Positions 29,991 through 38,847 of a DNA stretch of 64,000 nucleotides are shown in pieces (the stretch's first letter is position 1; every line of letters begins with the position of its first letter). The DNA lies in the NCBI RefSeq assembly GCF_036345915.1, contig NZ_CP107785.1:4836001-4900000 (forward strand). The letters run 5' to 3'. Position numbers and translations under genes: made by a program. Origin of the DNA: Nocardia sp. NBC_00565 (GTDB lineage Bacteria; Actinomycetota; Actinomycetes; Mycobacteriales; Mycobacteriaceae). Below the pieces are notes generated by a model. It worked only from the letters and a program-made list of their open reading frames with translations, was not told where the DNA came from and made no database searches.

Positions 29991-30055
29991 ACACAAGGAG
30001 AAATCCCCTGGCCCACCCGCCGCCCGACCACCACCCCTCACGGAATCGCTACGCG

Positions 30056-30454
30056 ATGCGCTCTGTACAGTTCAATCACACCATTGTCGCCTGTCACGAC
30101 AATCGGGTGACCGCCGAATTCTGGGCGGACATCCTGGGTTTGGAAATCGGAACGGAATGGGGTCCGTTCATCCCCCTTCCCACGGATAATGGCGCGACCT
30201 TCGACTTCGCGAAGGCCCCGCCGCCGGTCACCGAAATCCAACCGCAGCATTACGCCTTTCTGATCTCCGAGCCGGAGTTCGACGAGGCGTACGCCAAGAT
30301 CCAGCGCTACAAACTGGATCACTGGGCCGACCCCCAGCAACGCGGGGTCAACGTGATCAACCACAACGACGGCGGCCGCGGCGTCTACTTCAAAGACCCC
30401 AACGGCCACTTCATGGAGCTGATCACCGTCCCCTACGGCGGCTGGCCGACATAA
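30056..30454 (+). CDS. VOC (glyoxalase/dioxygenase fold) protein
   Basis: The 132-residue protein has the paired beta-alpha-beta-beta-beta modules of the vicinal oxygen chelate fold: QFNHTIVACHDNRVTAEFWA then DILGLEIG, and YFKDPNGHFMELITVPYGGW at the end with the metal Glu in FMEL. It belongs to the large glyoxalase/bleomycin-resistance/dioxygenase group; substrate unknown. ATG at 30056 matches the domain start but lacks a ribosome binding site. The AAGGAG at 29995-30000 instead fits an in-frame CTG at 30008, which would add 16 residues. Confidence 0.85.
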   Translation: MRSVQFNHTIVACHDNRVTAEFWADILGLEIGTEWGPFIPLPTDNGATFDFAKAPPPVTEIQPQHYAFLISEPEFDEAYAKIQRYKLDHWADPQQRGVNVINHNDGGRGVYFKDPNGHFMELITVPYGGWPT

Positions 30455-30459
30455 CACCC

Positions 30460-30493
30460 GTCGGGGCGACGTCCATCGGGACGTCGCCCCGAC
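30460..30493. terminator. perfect 15-bp hairpin terminator between convergent genes
   Basis: GTCGGGGCGACGTCC pairs with GGACGTCGCCCCGAC around a 4-nt loop, 5 nt after the VOC stop. There is no U-tract, as is common in actinomycetes. It may serve the convergent pentapeptide gene as well. Confidence 0.75.
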
Positions 30494-30607
30494 CTCGTTC
30501 CACCGCGCGATCCTCGCCCGCTACAACGACGGCGAGAACTGGACCGACTACCTGGTCGAATGGACGGGCGCCGAGAAACGGCCCTATGCGAAGGTGCGCG
30601 TCTGATA

Positions 30608-32023
30608 TCAGACCGGCGGCGTCGGGCTCGTGGGGGCGGGCGGCCACGGATTGGGTTTGACGCTGGTCGGTTTGCGGGTCGGCGCGTCATCCCAGTCGAA
30701 GTGGGTGCCCACCCAGGCCCTCGGGCGATCGAAATGGATCTCCTGGGCGGCGAAGCGGGTCCCGAGGAAGGAGATATCACCGAAGAAGTCGACCTCGGTG
30801 AAATCAACGGTACGACCGCCCAGGACCGCGCGCGGAAAGCGGACGCCGCCATGCAGTTCGGCGTGCGAGAAGTCTGTTTCCCGAGTGCCCCTGTTCCGCA
30901 GTCGATTCGATGCGCCCAGCCGCGCCTCGTCGAATGCGGTGAGCGTGGCCAAGAACTGTGCACCCGTGAATGTGATACGGGGGCCGACGAATTCGGCGCG
31001 GTCGAAGGCGATGTGTTCGCCGTCCAGTACCGCGCGCTCGAACGAGGTCAGCTCCGCACGGAACTCTGCCTCCTGGAACGAGGTTCGCGCGCCGAGGAAG
31101 CGGGCACCGCTGAAGTTGGTGCGCGGGCCATGGAACGCCGCACTCTCGAACGACACCGAACTTTCGAAAGTGACATCGGCGAAGGTGGTGCCAATGCCTG
31201 CCGGTTCCCGCTTTTCGATGCGGCTGGTATCGAACGTCGCGTGGTCGAACAGCGCCGGGCCGTCCCGGAAGGTCGCGCCGCGGAAGGTGAGATGGTGTCC
31301 GTCGAACCGCGCGCGCTCGAAAGTCGACGGCCCGATGAACGTCGCCCCGGCGAACGATGTGTGCCGCCCCGAGAACGCCGCGTCCCGGAAATCGACCTTC
31401 TCCAGCACCGCGCCGTTGAAGGTGATGTTGCACGCCGACCACGAGATGTCCACGGACGGTCTCAGGTGCTGGGCGATCACGCGGACGATGGCGCGGCGCA
31501 CCTCCCGATCGTTCTGCCGGAACTGGTAGACCCGCTCGACCTTGGTCCCGGCTTCCTCCGCCGACTCGGCCCGCGAGACAAGGTGATTCGCGCCTGCGAC
31601 CGGGTCGTACGGCAGCTGCAGGTACCCGCACAGCACGTCGATGCACTGCTGTCGCCGACTCGGCGCGGAGAACTCATCGGCCACCCCCGCCATCGCATAG
31701 ACCCCGGCGATCCGCACCGCCGCATCCGCATCCCCCAACTGCCGCGCCGCAGCCCCGAACAGCTCCGCGAATCGTCCCCGCTCCAGATCCCGCTGCCGCC
31801 GGTATGCCACCACCAACGCGACCGCGCCACCCACCCCGGCCGCCACCGACAGCGCGATCTTGGTGAGGTCCAACTGATTCGGCGTCTCGGACTTCGCGCC
31901 GAGGAACCACCACAACAACCACCAGGTCAGCCCGGCAATCGCCAACCCACCAACCACCGCAGCCAATACCGCGAGCAACAATGCCGCGCGGTGTAGTCGG
32001 TCGCCCAACCGCCCCCATCGCAT
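30608..32023 (-). CDS. membrane-anchored pentapeptide-repeat protein
   Basis: The protein (471 residues from ATG 32023) has two N-terminal membrane helices (ALLLAVLAAVVGGLAIAGL; IALSAGV region) and a charged ERGRFAELFGAAARQLGDAD segment. The C-terminal ~250 residues are built of A(D/N)xx-type repeats with F at the centre, such as AAFSGRHTSFAGATFIG and ATFRDGPALFDHATFD. Such right-handed beta-helices act as protein-binding surfaces; no effector domain is seen. It ends in a Pro-rich tail. The longer frame to 32110 would overlap the acetyltransferase remnant, so 32023 is preferred. Confidence 0.75.
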   Translation of the reverse strand: MRWGRLGDRLHRAALLLAVLAAVVGGLAIAGLTWWLLWWFLGAKSETPNQLDLTKIALSVAAGVGGAVALVVAYRRQRDLERGRFAELFGAAARQLGDADAAVRIAGVYAMAGVADEFSAPSRRQQCIDVLCGYLQLPYDPVAGANHLVSRAESAEEAGTKVERVYQFRQNDREVRRAIVRVIAQHLRPSVDISWSACNITFNGAVLEKVDFRDAAFSGRHTSFAGATFIGPSTFERARFDGHHLTFRGATFRDGPALFDHATFDTSRIEKREPAGIGTTFADVTFESSVSFESAAFHGPRTNFSGARFLGARTSFQEAEFRAELTSFERAVLDGEHIAFDRAEFVGPRITFTGAQFLATLTAFDEARLGASNRLRNRGTRETDFSHAELHGGVRFPRAVLGGRTVDFTEVDFFGDISFLGTRFAAQEIHFDRPRAWVGTHFDWDDAPTRKPTSVKPNPWPPAPTSPTPPV

Positions 32024-32072
32024 TAGCGCATGGTAGCCGGGTTGTCGCTCGCGGACTACCGGACAAGATCGG

Positions 32073-32354
32073 CTAGATCTGCGCCCCTTGCGTTTTCGAC
32101 TGCCCGCCATCCGCGCCGAGCCCGACCACCATCTCGACTTCGATCAGCGACGCATCCCGCGGTATCACCTGCCGCCGACCGGTCCGCCGGAATCCGTGCC
32201 GACGATAGAGGTTGTCCCGCCAATCCGCTTCGGAGCGCCGCGCGGCCTCGTCGTAGGTGAGCCACGCCGCGTCCGGCGCATCGGTCAATGACGCCAGTTG
32301 CAGGTCACGGTAGATCCGCCAATCCGAATCGCCCAGTCGGCGCACGCTGATCAC
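32073..32354 (-). pseudogene. GNAT acetyltransferase with internal deletion
   Basis: The 93-residue open frame joins a GNAT N-terminus (MISVRRLGDSDWRIYRDLQL then ASLTDAPDAAW, SEADWRDNL) directly to a GNAT C-terminus (YRRHGFRRTGRRQ, IEVEMV). The acetyl-CoA loop (R/Q-x-x-G-x-G/A) and about 70 residues that should lie between them are absent. The frame stays open across the junction near 32210. It is therefore a catalytically dead remnant, or at most a small derived protein. Confidence 0.7.
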
Positions 32355-32420
32355 CCATGCATACTCGATCGAAGTCGCTCGCGCAGCAACGGATTAACGC
32401 CCGGCGGGACGCACCGCCGA

Positions 32421-33638
32421 TCACGCGCCCTGTGGAGCCGCTTCCCGATTCCGGCGCAGCCCGAGCCCGGCCGCGGCCAAGCAGGCCAGCGCGACAACGC
32501 CGACGAACCACGGGAACACCTCGCTCAGTCCCCACTCGGTGGCCGCCCAACCGGCCAGAATGGTCGGCAGCGCCATAGCCGTGTAGGCGAGCAGGTAGTA
32601 CGCCGACATGGTCTCGCCCCGCTTGTGTTGCGGCACAACCTCGGACAGATGCCGCAGCGAACCACCGAACCCGAGCCCGAAGGTCGCACCGAGCAGCACG
32701 CCGGCCAGCAGCACCACCACCCAGTTGCCGGTGTGCAGCGCAGGCACCGTGAGCACCAGCGCCACCGCCATACCGGTGTCACCGCCGATCGCCGCGCGCC
32801 GCGCCGGAATTCCGGTCGCGAACAGCTGGGCCGCGGCACCGGCCACCGCAGTCGAGGCGACCACCGCGCCACCGAAGACCAGATTGTGGATGCCGGTCTC
32901 CGCCGAGGCGAGCGATGGATACAGCGACAGCAGCACGCCGAGCACCGACCAGGCCGCCATCACGCCCAGCGCCGAGAACCAGAAGTCACTGCGAATCTCC
33001 TGCGGCACAGCCGGTTTCGCGATCCTGATGCGACCGGCGATCCGGGCGGTGTGCGGTTCGCGCAGCGCGACGACACCGAGGCCGATGAGCAGGCACACCA
33101 CGGTGATGACCACATAGGGCATGCGCAGTGGATGCGGCGCGTACTGCGCCAGCACGGCCGAACCCAGAATCGCCACGGCCATACCGACATTGAACGCGAC
33201 TCCGCTGAGCTGACCGGATCGCGCACCGCGTTCGGGCCGCAGATCCAGCAGCGCCGCGGCACCGGCGACCACCGTCGAGCCGACCGCCAAACCGTGCAGC
33301 GCCCGCGCCACCAGCAGCATCGCGACGTTATCGGCCAGCAGGAACACCACGAGGCCGATGATCATTGTCGCGAACGCACCGAGCAGCACCGGTTTGCGGC
33401 CGACCACATCGGAGATCCGCCCGGAAACCAGCACCGCGGCCAGCGCCGCGAACGCGTAGACCGCGAAGACGAATGTCGTCGTCAGCGGCGAGAAATGCCA
33501 TTGCTTCTGATACATGCCGTAGAGCGGCGCAGGTACGCCGGAGACGCCGAGCGCCACTCCGCTGGCCGCCAGAATCAGCGCATAGGCCCAGCGCTGAGAG
33601 GTGTGCTGGTCGGCCGCCACTGTCATTGTCGCTGCCAT
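32421..33638 (-). CDS. major facilitator superfamily transporter
   Basis: The 405-residue protein has 12 predicted membrane helices and the MFS motif GRISDVVGRKPVLLG after helix 2. Composition and length fit a drug/metabolite exporter of the DHA1 type; the substrate is not evident. It diverges from an ArsR-type regulator across a 91-bp spacer with a perfect inverted repeat, a typical repressor-exporter pair. An internal ATG four codons in (33626) is an equally possible start. Confidence 0.88.
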   Translation of the reverse strand: MAATMTVAADQHTSQRWAYALILAASGVALGVSGVPAPLYGMYQKQWHFSPLTTTFVFAVYAFAALAAVLVSGRISDVVGRKPVLLGAFATMIIGLVVFLLADNVAMLLVARALHGLAVGSTVVAGAAALLDLRPERGARSGQLSGVAFNVGMAVAILGSAVLAQYAPHPLRMPYVVITVVCLLIGLGVVALREPHTARIAGRIRIAKPAVPQEIRSDFWFSALGVMAAWSVLGVLLSLYPSLASAETGIHNLVFGGAVVASTAVAGAAAQLFATGIPARRAAIGGDTGMAVALVLTVPALHTGNWVVVLLAGVLLGATFGLGFGGSLRHLSEVVPQHKRGETMSAYYLLAYTAMALPTILAGWAATEWGLSEVFPWFVGVVALACLAAAGLGLRRNREAAPQGA

Positions 33639-33657
33639 CGGATCCCCGATCAGGTAA

Positions 33658-33713
33658 GTTTGATGATTATCGAACCGATAGAGACGATACAGCCGGTATG
33701 ATGGTCATCAAAC
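33658..33713. promoter_or_regulatory. inverted-repeat operators between exporter and ArsR-type gene
   Basis: GTTTGATGA (33658-33666) and TCATCAAAC (33705-33713) are a perfect, widely spaced inverted repeat that brackets TATCG-AAC-CGATA (33668-33680), a second palindrome. Both lie in the divergent promoter region and are the probable binding sites of the ArsR-type repressor. Confidence 0.6.
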
Positions 33714-33729
33714 CACTGTGAGGTAGATC

Positions 33730-34059
33730 ATGACCGAAACCAAGGAATCGGCCACCGAGGCGCCGCCGGTGGCGTCGTTACCCGCCGTACTCGGCGCACT
33801 CCAGGATCCGGTCCGGCTGGAGATGGTGCGCCGACTGAGCAATGCGGGCACCGCGATGCGCTGCGCCGCGCTCTACGAGGTGATCAACAAGTCGACCGCC
33901 ACGCACCACTTCAAGATTCTGCGCGAAGCCGGTGTCATCGAGCGACTGATTATCGACGGCCAGACCTGTCAGCGCCTGCGCGCCGAGGATCTCGACAACG
34001 CCCTGCCCGGCCTGCTGCCCTCGATCGTCGAGGCCGCCAACCGCGCCCGCAACGACTGA
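33730..34059 (+). CDS. ArsR-type winged-helix regulator
   Basis: The 109-residue protein has an ArsR/SmtB-like winged helix: LPAVLGALQDPVRLEMVRRL at the start, then ALYEVINKSTATHHFKILRE with the recognition helix and AGVIERLIIDGQTCQRLRAE as wing. There are no paired Cys/His metal-binding motifs, so it probably senses an organic ligand or another cue. It is divergent from the MFS exporter and likely represses it and itself. Confidence 0.85.
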   Translation: MTETKESATEAPPVASLPAVLGALQDPVRLEMVRRLSNAGTAMRCAALYEVINKSTATHHFKILREAGVIERLIIDGQTCQRLRAEDLDNALPGLLPSIVEAANRARND

Positions 34060-34088
34060 TAGGCGGCAGATCAATGGCCGAAGCACAG

Positions 34089-34110
34089 AGCTCCGGCCAC
34101 CGCCGGAGCT
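34089..34110. terminator. hairpin between convergent genes
   Basis: AGCTCCGGC (34089-34097) pairs with GCCGGAGCT (34102-34110) around a 4-nt loop, between the stops of the ArsR-type gene and the M16 peptidase. It can act in both directions. Confidence 0.65.
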
Positions 34111-34113
34111 ACC

Positions 34114-35493
34114 TCAGCTCGCCACCAAGCGCCGCACCGCGGCGGGCAATTCCCGAGTCCGGCGATAGGGCCCGGCCACCGAAGCCGCGAACGGACGCGC
34201 GAGCAGCGTGCGCGCGATCGCCGAAACCTCATCGGTGGTCACCGCATCGATGCGGGTCAACGTCTCGGAGACGCTGCGGTGATTGCCGTAACTCAGTTCG
34301 CTGCGGCCGATCCGGTTCATCCGCGAGGCCGAATCCTCCAGCCCCAGTACCAGCCCGCCGCGCAACGAACCCTTGGCCCGCGCGCATTCCGCGTCGGTGA
34401 TCCCATTGGCCGCGACCTCTTCCAGCACGCCGTGCGCCAGTGTCGCCACCTTGCCGAGATTTTCCGGCTGGCACCCGATGTACACCGAGAACGCGCCGGT
34501 ATCGGCGAAGGTGTCCACGCTGGAGTACACCGAGTACGCCAGTCCGCGTTCTTCCCGAATGCGCTGGAACAGACGCGAACTCAGGCCGCCGCCGACAACA
34601 GTGTTGAGCACCGACAGTGGCCAGCGCCGCTCCCCCTCGTGCCGCCCGAAGGCCCGCACGCCGAAGGCCAGATGCGCCTGTTCGCTTTCGCGGTGGTTCC
34701 AGTGCAGCTCGGGTGTGCTGTGCGGCCGGAACCGGCCCTCGCGCCGTCGCGCGGGCTCGGCGCCCGGGTCGAGCCGGTTCTCGAAGGCGCGGTACACCAG
34801 TTCCACGGTGTGGTCGTGCTCCACGTTGCCCGCGACCGCGACCACCATCCGGTCCGGCCGGTAGCGCCGCAGATGAAAACCGCGCAGCTGCGCGGCATTC
34901 ATCGCCTCGATGGTTTCGATCGAACCGATCACCGGGCGTCCGATCGGATGGTCGCCGAAGAGTGCGGACAGGAACGCGTCGCCGACCAGATCCTCGGGGT
35001 CGTCGTCGCGCATGGCGATCTCCTCGAGCACCACCTGCCGCTCGACATCCACATCCTCGGCCCGGCACAGACCGTTGAGCACCACATCGGAGACCATGTC
35101 AACGGCCAGCGGCAGATCCTCGTCGAGGACATGGGCGTAGTAGCAGGTCTGCTCCTTCGCGGTGAACGCGTTGAGCTCACCGCCGACCGCGTCCATCGCC
35201 TGAGCGATATCCAGCGCCGAACGCGTCGGAGTCGCCTTGAACAGCAGATGTTCCAGGAAGTGCGCGGCGCCCGCGACCGTAGGTCCCTCGTCGCGTGAGC
35301 CGACGCCGACCCAGACGCCGATCGATGCCGAGCGCACACCGGGCACGTGTTCGGTGACCACGCGCAGTCCGCCGGGTAGCACGGTCCGCCTTACACCGGC
35401 GTCGGTGCCCCGCATCTGATCCATCCGCAGCTCCAGAGACGAACCCCCCTGCTCGCCGCGGAGCAGAGGGGTTGCCGTCTTCTTCTTCGTCAC
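34114..35493 (-). CDS. pepR: M16 family zinc metallopeptidase (PepR)
   Basis: The 459-residue protein has the inverted zinc motif HFLEH (His78, Glu81, His82), with the third ligand in the VERQVVLEEIAM helix. The C-terminal half has the typical GGGLSSRLFQRIREERGLAY segment. It is a cytoplasmic processing peptidase of the mitochondrial-processing-peptidase-like group. It follows pnp by 11 nt, the Rv2783c-Rv2782c arrangement. The GTG at 35493 adds ~30 residues before the domain; starts at 35424 or 35412 are possible. Confidence 0.93.
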   Translation of the reverse strand: MTKKKTATPLLRGEQGGSSLELRMDQMRGTDAGVRRTVLPGGLRVVTEHVPGVRSASIGVWVGVGSRDEGPTVAGAAHFLEHLLFKATPTRSALDIAQAMDAVGGELNAFTAKEQTCYYAHVLDEDLPLAVDMVSDVVLNGLCRAEDVDVERQVVLEEIAMRDDDPEDLVGDAFLSALFGDHPIGRPVIGSIETIEAMNAAQLRGFHLRRYRPDRMVVAVAGNVEHDHTVELVYRAFENRLDPGAEPARRREGRFRPHSTPELHWNHRESEQAHLAFGVRAFGRHEGERRWPLSVLNTVVGGGLSSRLFQRIREERGLAYSVYSSVDTFADTGAFSVYIGCQPENLGKVATLAHGVLEEVAANGITDAECARAKGSLRGGLVLGLEDSASRMNRIGRSELSYGNHRSVSETLTRIDAVTTDEVSAIARTLLARPFAASVAGPYRRTRELPAAVRRLVAS

Positions 35494-35504
35494 AGAGACA
35501 AGTA

Positions 35505-37778
35505 CTACTCGGTCTCCGCCGTGCCCGCATCAACGGTCTCGGCCGCCGCGGGCTCGTCGGCGTTCTCGTCGACCGGAACCAGCGAAATCTTGCCGCGGTT
35601 GTCGATATCGGCGATCTCCACGCGCAGCTTGTCGCCGACGTTCACCACGTCCTCGACCTTGGCCACACGCTTGCCGTTGCCCAGCTTGGAGATGTGCACC
35701 AGGCCGTCACGGCCCGGCAGCAGCGAGACGAACGCGCCGAAGGCGGTGGTCTTGACGACCGTGCCCAGGAAGCGCTCGCCGACCTTCGGCAGCTGCGGGT
35801 TCGCGATGGCGTTGATCTGATCGATCGCCGCCTGAGCCGCAGGGCCATTGGTCGCACCGACGTACACGGTGCCGTCATCCTCGATGGAGATGTTGGCGCC
35901 GGTCTCCTCGGTGATCTGGTTGATCACCTTGCCCTTCGGGCCGATGACCTCACCGATCTTGTCGACCGGGATCTTGATCGCGGTGACGCGCGGTGCGTAC
36001 GGGCTCATCTCGTCCGGGGTGGCGATGGCCTCGGCCATGACCTCCAGGATGGTGGTGCGGGCGTCGTGCGCCTGGCTCAGCGCACCGGCCAGCACCTGCG
36101 AGGGGATGCCGTCCAGCTTGGTGTCCAGCTGCAGCGCGGTGACGAAGTCCGGCGTACCCGCGACCTTGAAGTCCATATCGCCGAAGGCATCCTCGGCGCC
36201 GAGGATGTCGGTCAGGGCGACGTAGCGGACCTCGGCCTCACCCTTGTCGTTGGTGATGGTGTCCGACACCAGGCCCATGGCGATACCGGCGACCGGCGCC
36301 TTGAGCGGCACACCGGCGTTCAGCAGCGACAGGGTAGAGGCGCAGACCGACCCCATCGAGGTGGAACCGTTGGAGCTCAACGCCTCCGAAACCTGACGGA
36401 TGGCGTACGGGAACTCTTCCTGGCTGGGCAGCACCGGAATCAGCGCCCGCTCGGCCAGTGCGCCGTGGCCGATCTCGCGCCGCTTCGGCGAACCGACGCG
36501 ACCGGTCTCACCGGTGGAGAACGGCGGGAAGTTGTAGTGGTGCATGTAGCGCTTGCTGGTCTCCGGGCCGAGCGAGTCGACCTGCTGGGCCATCTTGACC
36601 ATGTCGAGGGTGGTGACGCCCATGATCTGGGTCTCGCCACGCTCGAACAGCGCCGAACCGTGCGCCCGCGGGACCACCGCGACCTCGGCCGACAGCGCGC
36701 GGATATCGGCCAGACCGCGACCGTCGATGCGGAAGCCGTCGGTCAGAATGCGCTGGCGCACCAGCTTTTTGGTGACCGAGCGGAAGGCGGCGCCCAGTTC
36801 CTTCTCGCGGCCCTCGAAATCGTCGCCGAGGCGGGCGAGCACATCGGCCTTGATCTCGTCGATCTTGGCCTCGCGCTCCTGCTTGTCGGCGATGCTCAGC
36901 GCCTCGCCCAGCTCACGCTTGGCGGTGCCCTCGACGGCCTCGTAGACATCGGCCGCGTACGGCGGGAAGAGCGGGAACTCTTCGGTCGGCTTGGCGGCCA
37001 GCGAGGCCAGATCCTGCTGCGCCTTGCACAGGCGGGCAATGAACGGCTTGGCGGCCTCGAGGCCCTGTGCCACCACGGCTTCGGTCGGCGCTTGCGCACC
37101 GTCCGCGACCAACGCGATGACCTTATCGGTGGCCTCCGCCTCGACCATCATGATCGCGACATCACCGGACTCGACAACGCGGCCGGCGACCACCATGTCG
37201 AAGACCGCGCCTTCGAGCTGCTCGACGGTCGGGAAAGCGACCCACTGACCGTCGATCAGCGCGACGCGTACGCCGCCGACGGGGCCGGAGAACGGCAGGC
37301 CCGAGATCTGGGTGGACGCGGACGCGGCGTTGATGGCCACTACGTCGTACAGATCGTTCGGGTCCAGGCTCAGCACCGTGACCACGACCTGGATCTCGTT
37401 GCGCAGGCCGTCGACGAACGACGGGCGCAGCGGGCGGTCGATCAGGCGGCAGGTCAGGATCGCGTCGGTGGAGGGGCGGCCCTCACGACGGAAGAACGAA
37501 CCCGGGATGCGGCCCGCGGCGTACATGCGCTCTTCGACGTCGACCGTCAGCGGGAAGAAGTCGAACTGATCCTTGGGGTGCTTGCCCGCGGTGGTGGCGG
37601 ACAGCAGCATGGTCTCGTCGTCCAGGTAGGCGACGACCGAACCAGCGGCCTGACGGGCCAGGCGGCCGGTCTCGAAGCGGACGGTGCGGGTGCCATAGCT
37701 GCCGTTGTCGATCAGCGCGACGGACTCGAACACACCGGGTTCGACCTCGATGGCCGAAGATGTAGTTGTTTCGGACAT
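35505..37778 (-). CDS. pnp: polynucleotide phosphorylase / guanosine pentaphosphate synthetase
   Basis: The 757-residue protein has two RNase PH-like domains separated by a helical linker. A KH domain follows ([22 protein letters not shown] loop), then a C-terminal S1 domain ([20 protein letters not shown]) and a short acidic tail. It degrades RNA 3' to 5' using phosphate and, in actinomycetes, is also described as GpsI. It lies downstream of rpsO, a near-universal order, but the spacer is unusually long (631 bp) and packed with repeats. Confidence 0.97.
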   Translation of the reverse strand: MSETTTSSAIEVEPGVFESVALIDNGSYGTRTVRFETGRLARQAAGSVVAYLDDETMLLSATTAGKHPKDQFDFFPLTVDVEERMYAAGRIPGSFFRREGRPSTDAILTCRLIDRPLRPSFVDGLRNEIQVVVTVLSLDPNDLYDVVAINAASASTQISGLPFSGPVGGVRVALIDGQWVAFPTVEQLEGAVFDMVVAGRVVESGDVAIMMVEAEATDKVIALVADGAQAPTEAVVAQGLEAAKPFIARLCKAQQDLASLAAKPTEEFPLFPPYAADVYEAVEGTAKRELGEALSIADKQEREAKIDEIKADVLARLGDDFEGREKELGAAFRSVTKKLVRQRILTDGFRIDGRGLADIRALSAEVAVVPRAHGSALFERGETQIMGVTTLDMVKMAQQVDSLGPETSKRYMHHYNFPPFSTGETGRVGSPKRREIGHGALAERALIPVLPSQEEFPYAIRQVSEALSSNGSTSMGSVCASTLSLLNAGVPLKAPVAGIAMGLVSDTITNDKGEAEVRYVALTDILGAEDAFGDMDFKVAGTPDFVTALQLDTKLDGIPSQVLAGALSQAHDARTTILEVMAEAIATPDEMSPYAPRVTAIKIPVDKIGEVIGPKGKVINQITEETGANISIEDDGTVYVGATNGPAAQAAIDQINAIANPQLPKVGERFLGTVVKTTAFGAFVSLLPGRDGLVHISKLGNGKRVAKVEDVVNVGDKLRVEIADIDNRGKISLVPVDENADEPAAAETVDAGTAETE

Positions 37779-37958
37779 TTTTCTTCTCTCAACCTCTCGT
37801 CTTCGCTGGGTCCAGCGCCATCGGGCGCGACCCAGCTATCGTCAGCCGTACCGGATACGGACGCGCGGCAACCCTCCTGGCTGCGACGCGCACACCCGGC
37901 CGATTCCCCTTGGAAACGGCGACGCGGAGGCGGTCATCGATCGAAGCCCGCCGGTACT

Positions 37959-37990
37959 GACCATTTCGAGCGACCTGCAAACAGTCGCTA
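37959..37990. repeat. dispersed palindromic repeat, copy 3
   Basis: GACCATTTCGAGCGACCTGC-AA-ACAGTCGCTA; one change in the right arm (A for G). Located upstream of pnp. Confidence 0.8.
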
Positions 37991-38072
37991 CGGCCACCGG
38001 GGGGCCACTACCGAAGACCGACGCCACGCGACGGGTGCATACGGCTGTCTTGTTGTCGTGCAAACCGGAGCC

Positions 38073-38104
38073 GACCATTTCGAGCGACCTGCCAGCAGGC
38101 GCTA
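38073..38104. repeat. dispersed palindromic repeat, copy 4
   Basis: GACCATTTCGAGCGACCTGC-CA-GCAGGCGCTA; the right arm has G for T. Same orientation as copy 3, 114 bp away. Confidence 0.8.
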
Positions 38105-38130
38105 CGACCAAACCCCTCATACACAAATAG

Positions 38131-38161
38131 CCAACGGGGAGATTGTACGTCTCCCCGTTGG
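38131..38161 (-). terminator. hairpin terminator downstream of rpsO
   Basis: CCAACGGGGAGA and TCTCCCCGTTGG form a perfect 12-bp stem with a 7-nt loop. On the minus strand it is followed by CTATTTG. It lies 250 nt beyond the rpsO stop, so the rpsO transcript would carry repeat copy 5. Confidence 0.7.
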
Positions 38162-38312
38162 CCGGGTGATCTACCGCCTCGGCTAAGCAGCGTGTCGAGC
38201 GCTGCCCGCCCAACCGGCCACCACAGAGCGAGTCCTACGAGCGACGTTCGCGGCCCGTCTCGCGTCCGAGCCGTCGAAGCGCATGCGACGTAGTCGCGAG
38301 TCTCGACGGCAC

Positions 38313-38347
38313 CGCTAGCGACTGCTCGCAGGTCGCTCGAAAGGGTC
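38313..38347. repeat. dispersed palindromic repeat, copy 5 (inverted)
   Basis: CGCTAGCGACTGC-TC-GCAGGTCGCTCGAAAGGGTC, the reverse complement of the consensus with a changed flank. It lies between rpsO and its terminator. Confidence 0.8.
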
Positions 38348-38409
38348 GGACGCGAGACATCGGGGGGCCGCGAACACGCAGCGCCGCAGGCGCTGCAAAT
38401 CAAACACAG

Positions 38410-38679
38410 TTACCGACGCAGACCCAGGCGCTCGATCAGCGAACGGTAACGCGCAATGTCGCTCTTCTGCAGGTACTTCGAGAGCCGACGACGGCGGCCG
38501 ATCAGCGCGAGCAGACCGTGGCGGGTGTGGTGATCGTGCTTGTGCACCTTCAGGTGCTCGGTGAGGTCGGCGATCCGCTTGGACAGCATCGCGATCTGGG
38601 CTTCCGGCGAACCGGTGTCCTTCTCGTGCAGGCCGTACTCGGCGAGAATTGCCGACTTCTGCTCGGTGGTCAGTGCCAT
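38410..38679 (-). CDS. rpsO: 30S ribosomal protein S15
   Basis: The 89-residue protein starts [20 protein letters not shown] and has the S15 signatures [20 protein letters not shown] and [12 protein letters not shown]. It binds the central domain of 16S rRNA early in 30S assembly. Length is exactly that of the family. It is preceded by ribF and followed, after a long spacer, by pnp. Confidence 0.98.
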   Translation of the reverse strand: MALTTEQKSAILAEYGLHEKDTGSPEAQIAMLSKRIADLTEHLKVHKHDHHTRHGLLALIGRRRRLSKYLQKSDIARYRSLIERLGLRR

Positions 38680-38847
38680 GGGGCATCCACTCCTATTTCT
38701 CAGTACCGCGCTCGGAATTCCGGATACCCGGATCGGGTGCCGCCGCGGACCGCAGCAAACCCGAGGATCCACCCTACCGGATCGATATTCCGGATCGAAT
38801 TCGGTATGTCGTATCGAATCGCGCGAGCGAATCCGCCGTCGGGAACA

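Larger units (their letters stand above)
37779..38409. other. 631-bp spacer between rpsO and pnp holding three repeat copies
   Basis: No credible coding region is seen. The spacer holds dispersed-repeat copies at 37959-37990, 38073-38104 (both plus orientation) and 38313-38347 (inverted), and the rpsO terminator hairpin at 38131-38161. The pnp promoter must lie in the first ~180 bp. Confidence 0.75.
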
